DNA of 64,000 nucleotides from Echinometra lucunter (Eukaryota; Echinodermata; Echinoidea; Camarodonta; Echinometridae). This document shows, in pieces, positions 1 to 11,900 of the stretch. The position numbers were made by a program, and so were the translations under genes. Under the pieces are notes generated by a model. The model was not told the DNA's origin, ran no database searches, and saw only the letters and a program-made list of their open reading frames with translations. Position 1 is the first letter of the stretch. Every line of letters starts with the position of its first letter. The DNA is taken from contig CM057165.1 in the NCBI GenBank assembly GCA_029962745.1, positions 3,378,340-3,442,339 on the forward strand, read 5' to 3'.

Positions 1-116
1 CCACTCCATCACCCCTTATGGGCTGCTCTGACATGTCTAACAACTGACTTGGCGAGTAAGATATTTTGTTTTTGTTTATCATCACTGTATTTTGTATGTT
101 TGTATTTTTTATGCAG

Positions 117-414
117 ATGTACTGCTGAGATAACAGAAAGTCAGCTTCTTGAGCTGTCGCAAAAATTTCCCCATGGTCGGTACAATAACCTGTGCTTAGA
201 ACTTGGCATTTCCTATAACGAGGGCCAAAATGTTCTTGTGCAAAATCAATATGACTCCAAGAAGGCATTCACTCAAGTTCTCATGGATTGGAAGAATAAA
301 CAGACAGTCGTTTGTCATGAGCTCTGTTCTGCATTAGACGCAGTTAAAGTTGGGGGTCTCAAACCATTAATTCACATTTCAGCTCTTGCTGTTCCGGAGG
401 CCTCAGAAACATAA
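117..414 (+). CDS. Death-domain terminal exon of an upstream paralogous receptor (partial gene)
   Basis: The exon follows a pyrimidine-rich acceptor ending in TATGCAG at 111-116 and runs to TAA at 412-414. It encodes about 98 residues. The core (ITESQLLELSQKF, then LGISYNEG, then MDWKNKQ with the conserved tryptophan) reads as a six-helix death domain. It is the counterpart of exon 7 of the receptor gene (27802-28087) and uses the same acceptor and reading frame, so it is inferred to be the last exon of a tandem paralog whose Ig, membrane and linker exons lie left of the window. It is four codons longer near the C-terminus than the distal copy. Death domains act as cytoplasmic adaptor-recruitment modules in apoptosis and NF-kB signalling; the partner here cannot be read from sequence. 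Confidence 0.82.
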
Positions 415-466
415 TGCAAGTTGTACACGAAGCGTCAGTTTGACTGCGTCATTACCTATTTATTAG

Positions 467-1123
467 TGTCGTGTTGGGATCGGATTTATTTTGGTTCTTC
501 CAGCGTAGAGAATATATAATTCACGAAAACTCAAAGTCAGTTTAAGGATAGAGTTATAACATTTATTCCGGTGATGAACAAGTCCAATATAAGGATCACA
601 AACAGAAGTCAAGAGTCAGTCTGGTGGTGACTGTACTCTGATGATGTCTTAACTTTTCGGCGTCCAAGTTCTAAGTCCCCTTCCTATAGAAAAGCTTCCT
701 AACAGGTAACTTTTTGTGAGGCCTCACTTCACTGGAGTAACTAACTTCTAACATTCTTATTGGTCTAAGATATCTGTCAATTATAGTTGCTATGGGACTT
801 TGGGGGAGTGGTGAAGGAAGATGTAATGAGTGGGGTTGGTCCTGTGAGTCATCACGGGGTCATCGCCCATGGGACAAAGAACTCATTAATGTTGCTTATA
901 TAATCTTTTGGGGATGCTTGTTTATGGTTAATAGTGTTGGGTCAGAATAATAGAGGGTCTGTGTAATTTTGGAATTGGAGTTTAATCCATGCTTAGATCA
1001 AAGGGTAACAAAGGGTAGTAAAAATACAATAGTGGATAATCTCAGGAAATGGGGGCAATAAAATATGTAGTCAGGAATTGGGGCTAAGGGAATAAACAAA
1101 GAGTTGACACCTACTACATAACA
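467..1123. mobile_element. Solo LTR of an LTR retrotransposon
   Basis: The distal duplication copy reads straight through TTTATTAGGGAGC (near 28132), while this copy is interrupted by about 657 bp beginning TGTCGTG and ending ATAACA. The insert has canonical TG...CA ends. TTAG lies directly on both sides (463-466 and 1124-1127; ATTAG if the terminal A is counted), so this is a target duplication of 4-5 bp. No internal gag or pol sequence is present, so it is a solo LTR left by LTR-LTR recombination. The empty site in the sister copy shows that it inserted after the duplication, or was lost precisely from the other copy, which is unlikely. Confidence 0.88.
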
Positions 1124-1278
1124 TTAGGGAGCTTTCGCAAACTAGTTATGCTCCTGAACGTTTAGTCACGCAAGAGCATTGTGAAGGAAAACTCACTTTT
1201 CCAAGAACTCGAGATTTTTTTTTATCAAAGTACGTGTGCTGCATGAACTGTTCATCTTGCTTTCACTTTTCGTACGAT

Positions 1279-1375
1279 ACTGTAGAGGTGTCGTGGTCTA
1301 GTGGATATGTCACCGGACTGTGTATCTTGTGGTCCAAGTTCCGTCAAGGCAATAATGTCCTTCGGTAAAATATGA
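1279..1375 (+). mobile_element. tRNA-derived SINE head, truncated
   Basis: GTGGTCTAGTGGATATGTC resembles a tRNA A box and is followed by a weak B-box-like segment. The sister copy at 28299 continues into a full SINE body, but here the body is lost by a deletion that joins 1455 to sequence matching about 28917. Confidence 0.6.
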
Positions 1376-1727
1376 ATTTAAATTTGCCACCCTGGAGCAA
1401 ATGAGGACCTGTGAGAATTTTTTGCAGAGGGCCAGTGTGGCTGCCTTAGTCTATAAGTGTAAATCTATATTATTTGTTATTGTTTCTTCATATAAAAATA
1501 ATAATCAGGACCCTCTTGCATGAAAAATTGTTTTTATACGCAATTGAAATTTTCAAACATAACTTAATTTTCATTTTCAGGATTGAGTATTTTGGACCTG
1601 CGTTTGATTATTTAAAACGTTTTTAAACGCAACATTTTTATGGAATGGAGCACATAATGCGAAAACGTCAATTCTTATGACCGTTCAGTTGGCAGATAAT
1701 ACATGTAAAATTACTTTACTAATCATG

Positions 1728-1900
1728 TACCTTGATTTAGTGGATAAGTCATCGGACATACGGTTCAAATCCATGCTGTGACACAAACGTCCTTTGGCAA
1801 GACATCGATCTATATCGCCACTCTCTAAACAAGGGAGAATAGGTAACTGCAAGGATTTCCGAAAGACGTAACCATTGTTTTAGCAACTGCCTATGACGGG
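1728..1900 (+). mobile_element. Old tRNA-derived SINE remnant
   Basis: GGTTCAAATCC is a perfect B box. The following text (CTTTGGCAAGACATC, CCACTCTC) matches the body shared by the SINEs at 61100 and 62712. It occurs in both duplication copies, so it predates the duplication. Confidence 0.65.
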
Positions 1901-3949
1901 CATTACAAGACATTAATACATGTATGTACAGCTATGCAAGTATATATAAAACATCTATCCAATAGATGTATACATGTGGTTTTACTCAATCAGAACATAA
2001 GATACTATGCAACTATACATTTATACAACTGTTTGCAGCTAAGCATGTAGTTGCATAGTTGCACTGACGTAGTAATGTCCTATATGAGGCCTGCTATTAG
2101 TATAACTGCCTGGTACGTATGCTTGTGAACGGTGATCAGCAGCGGGCTTGGAATCCAGTGATCAGGGACGTTTTCACGCAATAATTCAGCATGCTGCACA
2201 AATAGGAGGTGAAATATATAATAATGAAGAAATATTTTCATACTTAATTTTTTAGCTATATATGCAACATGAATACTATCGTATGTTCAGAGCCAGAAGG
2301 GGATTAACTCCTATCATTTTATACAGACTTAACGCCCTTCTGGCTCCAAACAGACGCTATATTTACCCAGTTTGTCTGAATTTACTCAGGATTGATCTGT
2401 ATGTTTGATTTGGTTCAGTCAGTTTGTTGTACATTGTTTTACTGATTAAGTGATTTTTCTTTTAATTCAGAAAGAAAAAACTTTTACTTGATATTTCTTA
2501 AGTGCTTTCAAAATCTATTTTTGCCTTTCTTCTCATCTAAGATACTTATGTGACTTATTACATGTAATACATGACTTATTACCATACACATTTAAATTTT
2601 CAAAAATGTCACATTGCTTACAACATCTTTATTTTTTTTTTTCATTTGGATGTTTTTAATTGCAGACATTATGTGACCATCTTTATTACTTTGTAGTTCG
2701 TCAATTTTCATTGTTGAAAAAGGGAATTTTTACTGAAACGAATGAAGAAATGAAACTAATATCATTGAATTTGATATATATTTAAGAAAGATGTCGTGTA
2801 AGTTAGAAGAGAGTGATCCTAATCATAGTTATGGCGAGTTTTCTACTTTCAAATTTTCCTTCCTGAAAGGTTTCAATTTGAATTTAAAAAAAAGGAATTA
2901 ATGTGAAATTTGAAAAACAAAGTTGTTTTCATAAAAAAGGTATCCTGGGTCACATATGAATATACATTTGATGAAAATATCCTGAATCTCGTTTTATCAA
3001 AACGAATTTGTCATGTACATTTTATACTGTATATACAGGGTTGTTGTTTTTTAGGATTCATAATTTCATTAAAGATGATATGAAAGGTGTATGGGAAACT
3101 GCAATCAAGAACTGTTAATAAATATAAGATGTTATAGATAGCAAGGTTCGTATTATAACTTAAGAAGTTAATGGTAATGTTGTTACAATGCAAGTGATAT
3201 GCTATATATTTTGATTAATATTTCTCTTGGTAAATTTCAGCCTTAAAACGATGAGCAATACTTTCATGGCTTCCAAGATGAGTTGAAAATGAATTAATTA
3301 CTAGTAAATGCATACACATATATACTGTCTACGCGTATGTACCCATTTCGCACAGAAATTTCGCACAGAAATTTTAAAGAGAGGCAATGAATGTGCTGTC
3401 AGGTTATTGATTTGGTGCTGCTGTGACTGTATTGTCCCACACGTTTGTTTGCTTGCTATTTTCTCCTTGTGCACTGATTATCTCTAATGGCTGAAAAAGC
3501 TGAAAATACACAGGGAATGGCCTGGCAGAATGGACAGGCAGATAACATGTAAGAAGGATATTGTCTTGTTTCAGTTCTTCCTTTTCGGTAAACATCCTAG
3601 AAAATATGTGTATGATTTATTTGTTACATTTATATACTTCATGTTACATGTAGAATTAAAAATATATATAATGGTGAAATTATGCTCAAGCCAATGTTTT
3701 TTTTTTTCTAGGGGACAATTCAAACAAACTGTGTGTGATTCATGTGGATTGATTTTCATAAAGATCAAAGGACGCATTTGTGTTTCCCGATACCTTTAGC
3801 ATCAACCTTCATACATGTGATTTCCAGCAAGGTCAATAGCACATGTCCGTATTGCATTTCAGAGTTAGTTGGAAATTTGATTCTCAGGAAGGATCAAATT
3901 GAAGTATTGGTAACTACTTAATATGGATGCCCAATTTGCATACTCCTCT

Positions 3950-4165
3950 TCCCAGAAAAACTGTTCAAATCTCTCACTCTCTTCCCTGTTACACCCCCTT
4001 CCTCTCTCTCTCCCTCTCTCTCTCTCTTCCCGTCTATCTTTCTCTCTTCCTTTCTCTTTTTTTTCGTTTTTCTTATTCTCTTTTTTCCTTTCATTACATA
4101 TTATTGCACAAATAAAGATTGCCAAATTTTGTTTCAATATTTATTTTTCTTCTTCTCTTTCCTCC
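3950..4165 (+). repeat. Polypyrimidine tract (CTCT/TTCC)
   Basis: Low-complexity CT-rich sequence, much shorter than its expanded counterpart at 31380-31640 in the sister duplication copy. Confidence 0.85.
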
Positions 4166-4564
4166 TATCATTACATATTACTGCACTTCCAGTTGAATAT
4201 GTAAGTTTTCAGTGGCAAAACATACATACATGAATCATTTACATGTAGTAAATAACAGTAATATTGATTTCCAGTAAAAACGAAAGATAAATTCCCACAA
4301 TAAACAAACCTTAATACACTAATGTAAGTGAATGTCTTGCAAAAGCACACTTGTCCAGTAAAACTGAAGGTTGAGGGTAAAGTTTGAAAAATTTCCCCTG
4401 GGTTGTAGTGAGTAAAATCACAAGAAATTACTTTAAAACAGACAACAAAACAACAGATTTAACAGACAATTTGGGTTCTTTTTGTAGTTTCATTCTGGAG
4501 AGAATATTCTGTTCGAATATCTGCCAATGCTTGGTTGGCTACAGTGATTCCTAGCCTGCAAGCT

Positions 4565-4772
4565 TTTTTTTTTTTCTTTTTTCTTTTTTAAAAAACAAGT
4601 GCACACGTTGGTATAAATAATGCCTATAGCATTTTCATTTATTTGATTTACGATGAAAGAGCAATGTAGATAAAATGCCTTGCTCAAGGGCATAAGTGCC
4701 GTACCGCGGGGATCGAACCCCCGACTTTCGCCCCTCCAGTCAAGCACCTTAGACCACTCGACCACGGCACTT
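4565..4772 (-). mobile_element. tRNA-headed SINE, inserted after the duplication
   Basis: On the minus strand the element starts with a tRNA-like sequence (4696-4770). Its 7-bp acceptor arms GTGCCGT and ACGGCAC pair perfectly, the A-box region (GGTCGAGTGGTCTAAGG) is of the leucine/serine type, and the T arm is intact (CGGGG, TTCGATC, CCCCG). The anticodon arm is irregular and there is no proper variable arm, so it is a tRNA-derived head and not a functional tRNA. The body runs into an A-rich tail at 4565-4592. The distal copy at about 32162-32170 has the empty site, which dates the insertion after the segmental duplication. Confidence 0.85.
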
Positions 4773-5000
4773 CTGAAACATGTGTACTGCAACGGCGCCA
4801 TCTAGGGTGAAAAGTCACACAGCATTAACAGTCCATTGAAGAAGCGTGCAGGTCAGAGTGGACTAAAAATTACTACCAAGATAATGGCCTGTATACAATT
4901 CGATAATACTTAAAGCAGAATTTGAAGTATTTTACTCTGGTTTCGACTTGGTAAAAGATAGTAGCCAACCTCGGTATTCAAAACTGAACCTTTTGGCTAA

Positions 5001-5032
5001 GTATTTTATCATATCATATCATATCATATCAT
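5001..5032. repeat. (TATCA)n microsatellite
   Basis: About five tandem units, absent at the matching place in the distal copy (near 32400). Confidence 0.9.
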
Positions 5033-5262
5033 ACAGCCCCATAGCATACTTGAGCTAATTTACCATGTTTACTGTGGAAGCCTGCTTTTGCAGGCATGTA
5101 GTTTTTATACACAGTTATGGCATGCTGCATACAGGCAAACTTTTGGTATGACTTATGACTTCACAATAGTCATCAGTAAGTATTTTGCATTAAAGTAGGC
5201 TCTCCGAAGTAAAATGCTTTATGATAAAATCTGCATGCAAGAAAAAGCATTTCATTTTAAAG

Positions 5263-6080
5263 CCACAATAAACTGGCGCTTGTACAGCTCTGAAATGATG
5301 TATTTACAACCGCGCCAATTTGCGGCTGCTCACAACCAGAGACTGTCTTAGAAACATTACGCCCTTCTTGGCTTCTAGTGAACTGCCTTGGTCAAAAGAC
5401 AAGAAAAGACAAGAAAAGACAAGAAAAAAACAAGACAAACAGGCAGGAAACATAGGGGGGAAAGAGGAGAAAAGAACAAGAATTTAGGGAGAAGAAAGAA
5501 GAAAAAGAAACGGGAGATGGGAGATGGGCTGCCGCAGACCAACATCATGGTATGACCGACAACCAGACTCGATATTTAAAAAGTCTAGAGAGGTTGACAT
5601 TTCCCATACCAACAAGTCTGCACTTGGGCCTCTACTAAAGCAAAACTGTTATCAGCATCCGTGCATTCGTTGCAGTGACTTACGAATATTATTTGTGCCT
5701 GTATACTAAATAATTTATGAATGAATACGGGGCTAAGTAAATACCAGTAGTTTCTTACAACGAAGGCTTCCTTAATTAACAGATTATATACAATATATAT
5801 CATTGTTAAAACCAATACATTATTCAATATATCTACCGATTTAAAGACATATTTTACAAATCTGTAATAAAAGAGCTTTCTAAATTGCAATATGAACATT
5901 ATTCTGGCATTACTTCAGAATATATTGTGATCAATGGCTTTCTTTTCTTTTATTTTCTTTCTTTTCTTTTCTTTTGAAAAACGCGGAGTTGGTCATAAAT
6001 CTCTGTCATTTCTCTTTTGAAATTGCAAAAGCGCCCTCGTGACCAGCTCGGTCGCTTCACTCCCTCGCTTTCAAATTTTT
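5263..6080. other. Intergenic DNA, no gene seen
   Basis: Contains (AAAAGACAAG)n-like purine-rich sequence at 5395-5520 and a (TTTTC)n run near 5940-5975. No domain or splice-supported coding sequence was recognised. Confidence 0.6.
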
Positions 6081-6200
6081 ACGCATTTTGCCCCCCCCCC
6101 CCGGAAAAAATTTCTGCATACAGCCCTGTATGTGTGTGGGAGTGTGTGTGCGCGTGTGTGTGCGTGTGAGGGTGTGTGAGGGTGTGTGTGTGCGTGTATC
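6020..6200. repeat. Remnant of a hAT-like short element plus (GT)n
   Basis: The text GCTCGGTCGCTTCACTCCC, then a poly-C run, then TTTCTGCATACAGCCCTGT matches the right half of the element at 23913-24172 and the fragment at 59000-59370. It passes directly into a (TG)n tract at 6128-6200. Confidence 0.6.
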
Positions 6201-6377
6201 TGTATATGAAATTGATCCTTGAATTCTCGCGTGAACGGCAAATCATCCCCCCAGCTGTAAGAACCTGCCTACGCCACTGTATGAGGCGACATTGTGGCGC
6301 CACAAAATACCCGCAACATTTTGGTGTACAAGTCAATGGGGTATGGGGCGACAAAAAATGTCGCTGAGGCAGGACAC

Positions 6378-6440
6378 TTTTTTGTTTGTTTGTTTGTTTG
6401 TTTGTTTGTTTGTTTGGGTTTTTTTGTTTGTTTGTTTCTT
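6378..6440. repeat. (TTTG)n microsatellite
   Basis: About eight TTTG/TTGT units followed by a short interrupted second run. Confidence 0.95.
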
Positions 6441-6789
6441 TGCTGCTGCAATCAAATTCCTAAAAAATCTACGCAAAATATGTTTGTTTACGATACATTT
6501 TGGTAACAAAACCAAAATGTGTAATTACTTTTGGTAACAGAGCTTCGTGATCAAAATGTGCCGGTAATGCACCTTTAGCTGCCGGGACTCTACGGTTACC
6601 AAACTGTGCAGTCAAGTGATTTGCCTGCACATTTTGGTCTCCTGCAAAGGAGCTTCGAGACTATGGGGAAACTGTCCCAGCCTTTTAAAAGATAATGAAG
6701 GCTAAATCAGCCAAACAATAAATGTGAGGGAGCAAAGCGAGCAAACGCTTGGGAAAAACATAGAGTTTTATACTAGAATGCGAGATTTG

Positions 6790-7316
6790 GGGGTTACAGT
6801 TAGTTATTCCGAAGGTTCGTTAGTCCGAAGGTTCGTTGGTTCGAAAATGAAATAAGGTTGGTTATTCCGGAGGATCGTTAGTCCGAAAATGAAAAAGGGT
6901 TTGTTATTCCGAAGTTTCGTTAATCCGAAAAGAAATAAGGTTCGTTATTTCGAAGGTTCGTTAGTCCCAGAATGAAATAAGGTTCGTTAGTTATTTTCGG
7001 ACTAACGAACCTTATTTCATTTTCGGACAATCGAACCTTCGGAATAACGAACATTATTTCATTTTCGGATTAACGAAACTTCGGAATAACAAACCCTTTT
7101 TCATTTTCGGACTAACGAACCTTCGGAATAATACCACAAATCTTCGGATTAACGAACTCTTTTTCATTTTCGGACTAAAGAATATACGCAATTTGCGTGT
7201 TTCGGAATAACGAACCTTCGGAATAACGAACCTTCGGAATAACAAACCTTCGAAATTACGAACCTTCGGAATTGCGAACCTTCGGAATTACGAACCTTCG
7301 GAATAACGAACATAAC
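6790..7316. repeat. Palindromic satellite built on TTATTCCGAAGGTTCG
   Basis: The left part (about 6790-6990) repeats GTTATTCCGAAGGTTCG, alternating with blocks like TTAGTCCGAAAATGAAATAAG. The right part (about 6990-7316) repeats the reverse complement, CGAACCTTCGGAATAAC. The two halves form an imperfect inverted repeat centred near 6990, capable of a long hairpin. No gene is inside. Confidence 0.9.
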
Positions 7317-7494
7317 CCGATATGGGACCGTCAAAAAGAACATAAAGCGACAATCGTAACACAATGGAAAGATGGGGCAATGGGGCATTATCGAAAGCGA
7401 ATAGGGCAGTATAATTGGAAAAGAAATGGTCAGTATTGACAGAGAATTGACGCCTTTGGAAGAGGACAACATTTGTAGAGAAAGGGGCAGTATA

Positions 7495-7520
7495 GGACTC
7501 AAGATGGCGGTATCTGGGTG
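7495..7520 (+). promoter_or_regulatory. LINE 5' end with YY1-like site
   Basis: CAAGATGGCGG lies six bases inside the LINE start. It matches the YY1 core (AAGATGGCGG). Human L1 carries a YY1 site near its 5' end, where it directs correct start-site choice. The function here is inference from position and motif. Confidence 0.45.
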
Positions 7521-7596
7521 AACTTGCATGTAAGTCGTCGGCGTTACATAAAATAAGTTTTGACAGTTATATCCCTTTTTTCATTACATAATAATC

Positions 7597-8494
7597 ATGA
7601 GAGGTATGAAAAATCTGAGAGATTCGGTTTCGATGGATGATTTGCCAGTCTCGCCGCCAAAAAAGAAACAAAATCGTTTTGAGGTGTTGAAAGACTTTGC
7701 CGCTGATCTTCACCATAATGAGAGCGAAATCCCCGCCGAGAGCTCCGGCGAGGACGGTCGCAATGCTGCCTCTGAGAGTGGCCCCCAGAACCCAGCCCCT
7801 CCTGCGCCTGCCTGGTTTTGTGCATTCGATAAACGCTTTTCAGCTTTTGAAAGTCGCTTTGATCTCTTTGAGAGTAATCAGAATGCACAGCCTAGAGTCA
7901 ATCAAAGCAGAGTGTGCCAGCTGTAAAGAGGAGCATGATGCCCTAAGATTGGATGTTCAGAATTTGCAGGATGAAGTATCCAAGCTTTCCTCTCTTCTTA
8001 ATCAGGCAGAGTTGAAGATTGATGACCTAGAAAATAGATCCAGGCGCAACAGCCTTGTTCTGTATGGTGTCCCAGAAGGTTTTGAAGGGAATGGTTCTGA
8101 TTGTGTTGGCCTCATCAAAAATCTTCTACAGCAAGCAGGAGTCGCCCCTCAGGATGTGATCCAAAGAGCTCATAGGAGTGGCCGTATTCAAGATAAAAGC
8201 AAAGATTCCAGCAACGCCCAAAAGCTCACCTCTTCTCAGGAAAGTCGGCCTCGTCCAATTCACACAGCTTTCTCGTCATTTGTTGATAAGGAGAAATCGA
8301 GAAAAGCTTTGGTGGCCCTATTCAAACAGAAGAAGTTTGGTCCACAGTCTACTCTGAAGTTCTATGTCTCTGATGACTATTCACGCAAAGTTCAAAAGAT
8401 GAGAAAAGAGAAGCTACCAGAGCTCCGCCGGCTTCGTGAAGAAGGAAAGAAGGCTTATTTGATCTACCCTGCCACCATTCGTATTGCCAAATGA
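7597..8494 (+). pseudogene. LINE ORF1 (L1 ORF1p-like), frameshifted
   Basis: The N-terminal part reads in one frame from ATG at 7597 (MRGMKNLRDSVSMDDL) to about 7905. It then continues in another frame with a coiled-coil segment (LQDEVSKLSSLLNQAELK), an RRM-like segment (ENRSRRNSLVLYGVPEGF) and a basic C-terminal domain (VSDDYSRKVQKMRKEKLPEL) ending at 8494. This is the coiled coil/RRM/CTD order of L1 ORF1 nucleic-acid chaperones. One frameshift near 7905 joins the parts; total length is about 299 codons. It would bind LINE RNA and form the RNP. Confidence 0.82.
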
Positions 8495-8970
8495 AGGACA
8501 GTAACCATGTTTGTTTCATGAAGTGACTTCTTCACAAGGACTTGGGATTTTGTTTCTTTTCCTGCCGTTGGCTTACATGTACCTTATTATGTGTTGTTTA
8601 TTTTTTTTTATAAAGATATGTTCTGCCATGTTGCGCGCTACAGCAGGGCTGGGGTTGATTGGAAGCCCTGTTCTTCATCTTGCGTGGTTATGTCTTCAGT
8701 GTCATGTTTTTTTCTCTAATTGCTTGATTTATGTTGTCTTTTTTTCTTTTGGGGTTATTTTTTAAAATTTTTGTGGCAGACTTCAGCATATTTATTTCTT
8801 TTATTGCTACCTAATGCATTGTAGACTCTTTCATACATTTATAGACCTGTATACGCAGATCTGTTAGACATTTATTTTGCACTGGATGGTTTAGTAAATA
8901 TATATGTACTTGTGAACTGTTATTTTCAAGCGAGGTTTGTTTTGACAAGTGATATCTCAGTATTTATAGG

Positions 8971-11900
8971 ATGGTTATAAAACTATGTTCATTTAATTGC
9001 AGGGGACTTCAAAATTTTAATAAAGGAAAAAGATCTTCCATTATTTAAAAAGCATTGAAAGTGATGTTATCCTACTACAAGAAACCCATTCTGATAAAAA
9101 AGACGAAAATTGTTGGAAGACCCAGTGGGGTGAATTTGTTTTCTAGTTTTACTTCAAATAGTAGAGGAGTTGCTATTTTTGTTAGAAACTCTATTTCTGT
9201 GAAAGTGAATGCTATTTTTAGAGACCCTGGAAGTAGATTTCTAATTGTTAAGGCAGTGTTGAATTATTTACCTATTACCTTAGTGAATTTATATGCCCCC
9301 AATAATGATGACCCAGATTTTTTGCTAGAAGTGTTTGCTGAAGTTGATAGATTGAACAGTCCTTTTCTAATTGCTGGAGGAGATTTTAATTCAGTGATTG
9401 GTCCACTAGATTATCAAGGCTCTAGACAACATCATTCAAATCATAAATCTAGCCAAATGTTGTCAGTTATAATGGAGGAATATGGTCTTGTGGATGTGTG
9501 GAGACATTTCCACCTAAACCTAAGACAATACACCAGCCATCAGAAATCTCCTAGAGTATTATCCCGGTTAGATTTCATTTTGGTATCCTCTAGTTTTTTG
9601 AATAATTGTATGAAATCTAAGATTTTACCTGGAATACAGTCAGACCACTCTGTTGTCCTAGTCCAGTTCAGAGATAATCTTCCTGTAAGGGGTAGGGGGT
9701 ACTGGAAAATGAACTGTTATTATTTACATCATGATCCTGATTTCATTTCATTAATTAAAGAATCTATTCAAGATTTCAAACAAACTCATAAAGATTCAGA
9801 TAGTAACCCCAACACCTTATGGGATTCTCTTAAATGTTATATTACAGGTGTATGTATTGAGTATTCTGCTAGAAAGAAAAAAGAGAGAAACAAGGAGAAG
9901 AATAAACTGTTATCTGATATTGATAAGGTAAAACTTCAAATATCCAATGCTATACCCTCTCAAGATAATTCTCTCCTTTTACAATTAGAAGAATTAGAAG
10001 ATAAGCTCAATAAAATTTATGAGTTTAAAACCAAAGGATTAATTGTAAGATCTAGAGTTAAATGGCTAGAAGAAGAGGAGAAGAATACCAAGTATTTTTG
10101 TAATTTAGAAAATCGAAGCTGGCAGAAGAAAAATATTATTCCTGCCAAAATAGGTCTGATGAGTCAGATGAAAATGATGTTAATGAAGCACTTTTTGATA
10201 AGTTAGAAATCCCTAAATTATCTGAAGATAACAAACAATCTCTAGAAAGCCCCCTCTCCAAACAGGAAATTTTTAGTACAATCAAGTCCATGAAAATGAA
10301 TAAAACTCCAGGTTTTGATGGCTTTCCGGTTGAATTTTATGTTGTATTTTGGCCTGATATTTGTGATATGCTTATGGATTCTTTTAATTTTTCTTTGCAG
10401 AATGGAAGTATGTCTTTATCCCAAAGAAATGGAGTTAATACTCTTCTTCCCAAAAAGGAAAAAGACCCTTTGTTTGTTAGGAATTATCGACCTATTACAT
10501 TATTAACAGTTGATTATAAGATTTTAGCAAAATGTTTGGCCAACCGATTAAAAAGATGTATGCAACCGCTTATCCATTTGGACCAATCAGGTTTTATGAA
10601 AGGAAGAAATATTGGAAATAACATACGTTTGATTTTAGATATACTGGATTACACAAATTTTAATGATATTCCAGGTTCAATAGTTCTTCTTGATATTGAA
10701 AAAGCTTTTGATAGCGTATCTCACAATTTTTTGTTTCATACCCTTAAGCAGTTTAACTTTGGTGAAAAATTTGTAAATTGGATTAGTACCTTTTACTCAG
10801 CACGACAGACTTATGTTACTAACAATGGGTTTTTGACTGATCGCATTCATATGAAAAGGGGCATATTTCAGGGATGTCCTATCTCTCCATATTTATTTTT
10901 ATTTGTAATTGAAATTATGGCCCTTTCCATTCGTCAAAATGAGAATATTAAGGGAATCCCAATAGACAATCAGGTGGCCAAAATTTCTCTGTTTGCTGAC
11001 GATGCAGTTTGTTTTTAGATGGGTCTAATTCTTTCAAATATCTTTTTGAATCATTACACATATTTGGTCTTTATTCTGGATGCAAAATCAATCTAAGTAA
11101 AAACAGAAGCCATATGGATTGGGTCGAAACGAGGGTCTCAATAATTCCCTTTTGCTAACAATGGTATTACATGGTAGAACTTCTCAATTCAAATCACTGG
11201 GAATCAATTTTTCACTGAATGCAGGCATGATCTATGATCTTAATTACAAGGAAAAGTTGAAACGAATTGAACAGACTATCAGCTGTTGGAAAATGAGAAA
11301 GCTTTCTTTAATTGGTAAAGTTTGTGTGATTAAGTCGCTTGTACTTCCTCAGCTATTGTATATTTTTTCTGTCCTCCCTATTAAAATTCCACAGAAATTT
11401 TTAAAATCTCTAAATAGAATATTTTTCTCTTTCATATGGAATGGAATGGAGGCAAAGATAGGGTCCGAAGAAAATTTATGTGCAATGAATACAATCAGTG
11501 TGGTTTCCGAATGATTGATCCGTACATTTATTCTCTGGCTCAAAAGATGCCTTGGGTAAAATGTTTACTTGATGATAATTGTAAAACACTGTGGAAGTCA
11601 ACTGAATTGTCTTTTTTGAAAAACTTCAATAGAGATATAAATATTCGTTGGAAGTCTAATGCTCCTGAATGTGTTTTGCAATCTTTGGGTAACACACAAG
11701 TAGCAGATTCTTTACGCACTTGGTATTTATATAGAGAAAATGCCGCTATAGATATTGTTGATTGTAAATTTTCTGAACTAGGTCCATGCCAGTCTTTGTG
11801 GTTTAATAAAAAAATTCGATCAAAATCAAAACAGTATTTTTATTATGGCACCTGGAGTAACAATAATATTGGTACAATTTCTGATTTTCTTAATCCACCA

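Larger units (their letters stand above)
1..5262 (+). repeat. Proximal copy of a ~5 kb segmental duplication
   Basis: This stretch aligns along its length with 27687-32616 in the same orientation, at roughly 95% identity in intronic samples compared by eye. It carries the death-domain exon, the 3' flank and several old SINE remnants in the same order. Differences are large insertions or deletions: a solo LTR here (467-1123), a SINE here (4565-4772), a (TATCA)n tract here (about 5001-5032), and about 450 bp present only in the distal copy (28461-28916). The left edge is probably outside the window, because similarity already exists at base 1. Similarity fades near 5262. Confidence 0.92.

Noticed and set aside
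3404..3595. 63-residue minus-strand frame conserved in both duplication copies (also at 30827-31018)
   Set aside because: The whole duplication is about 95% identical, so conservation of this frame is expected. No domain, no splice sites and no codon-biased pattern of change.
4696..4770. Genuine tRNA gene on the minus strand
   Set aside because: Acceptor and T arms pair, but the anticodon arm does not fold normally. It is followed by a SINE body with an A-rich tail and is missing from the sister duplication copy.
7054..7529. Minus-strand frames with repeated FRRFVIPKVRYSE
   Set aside because: Translation of the 16-bp palindromic satellite.
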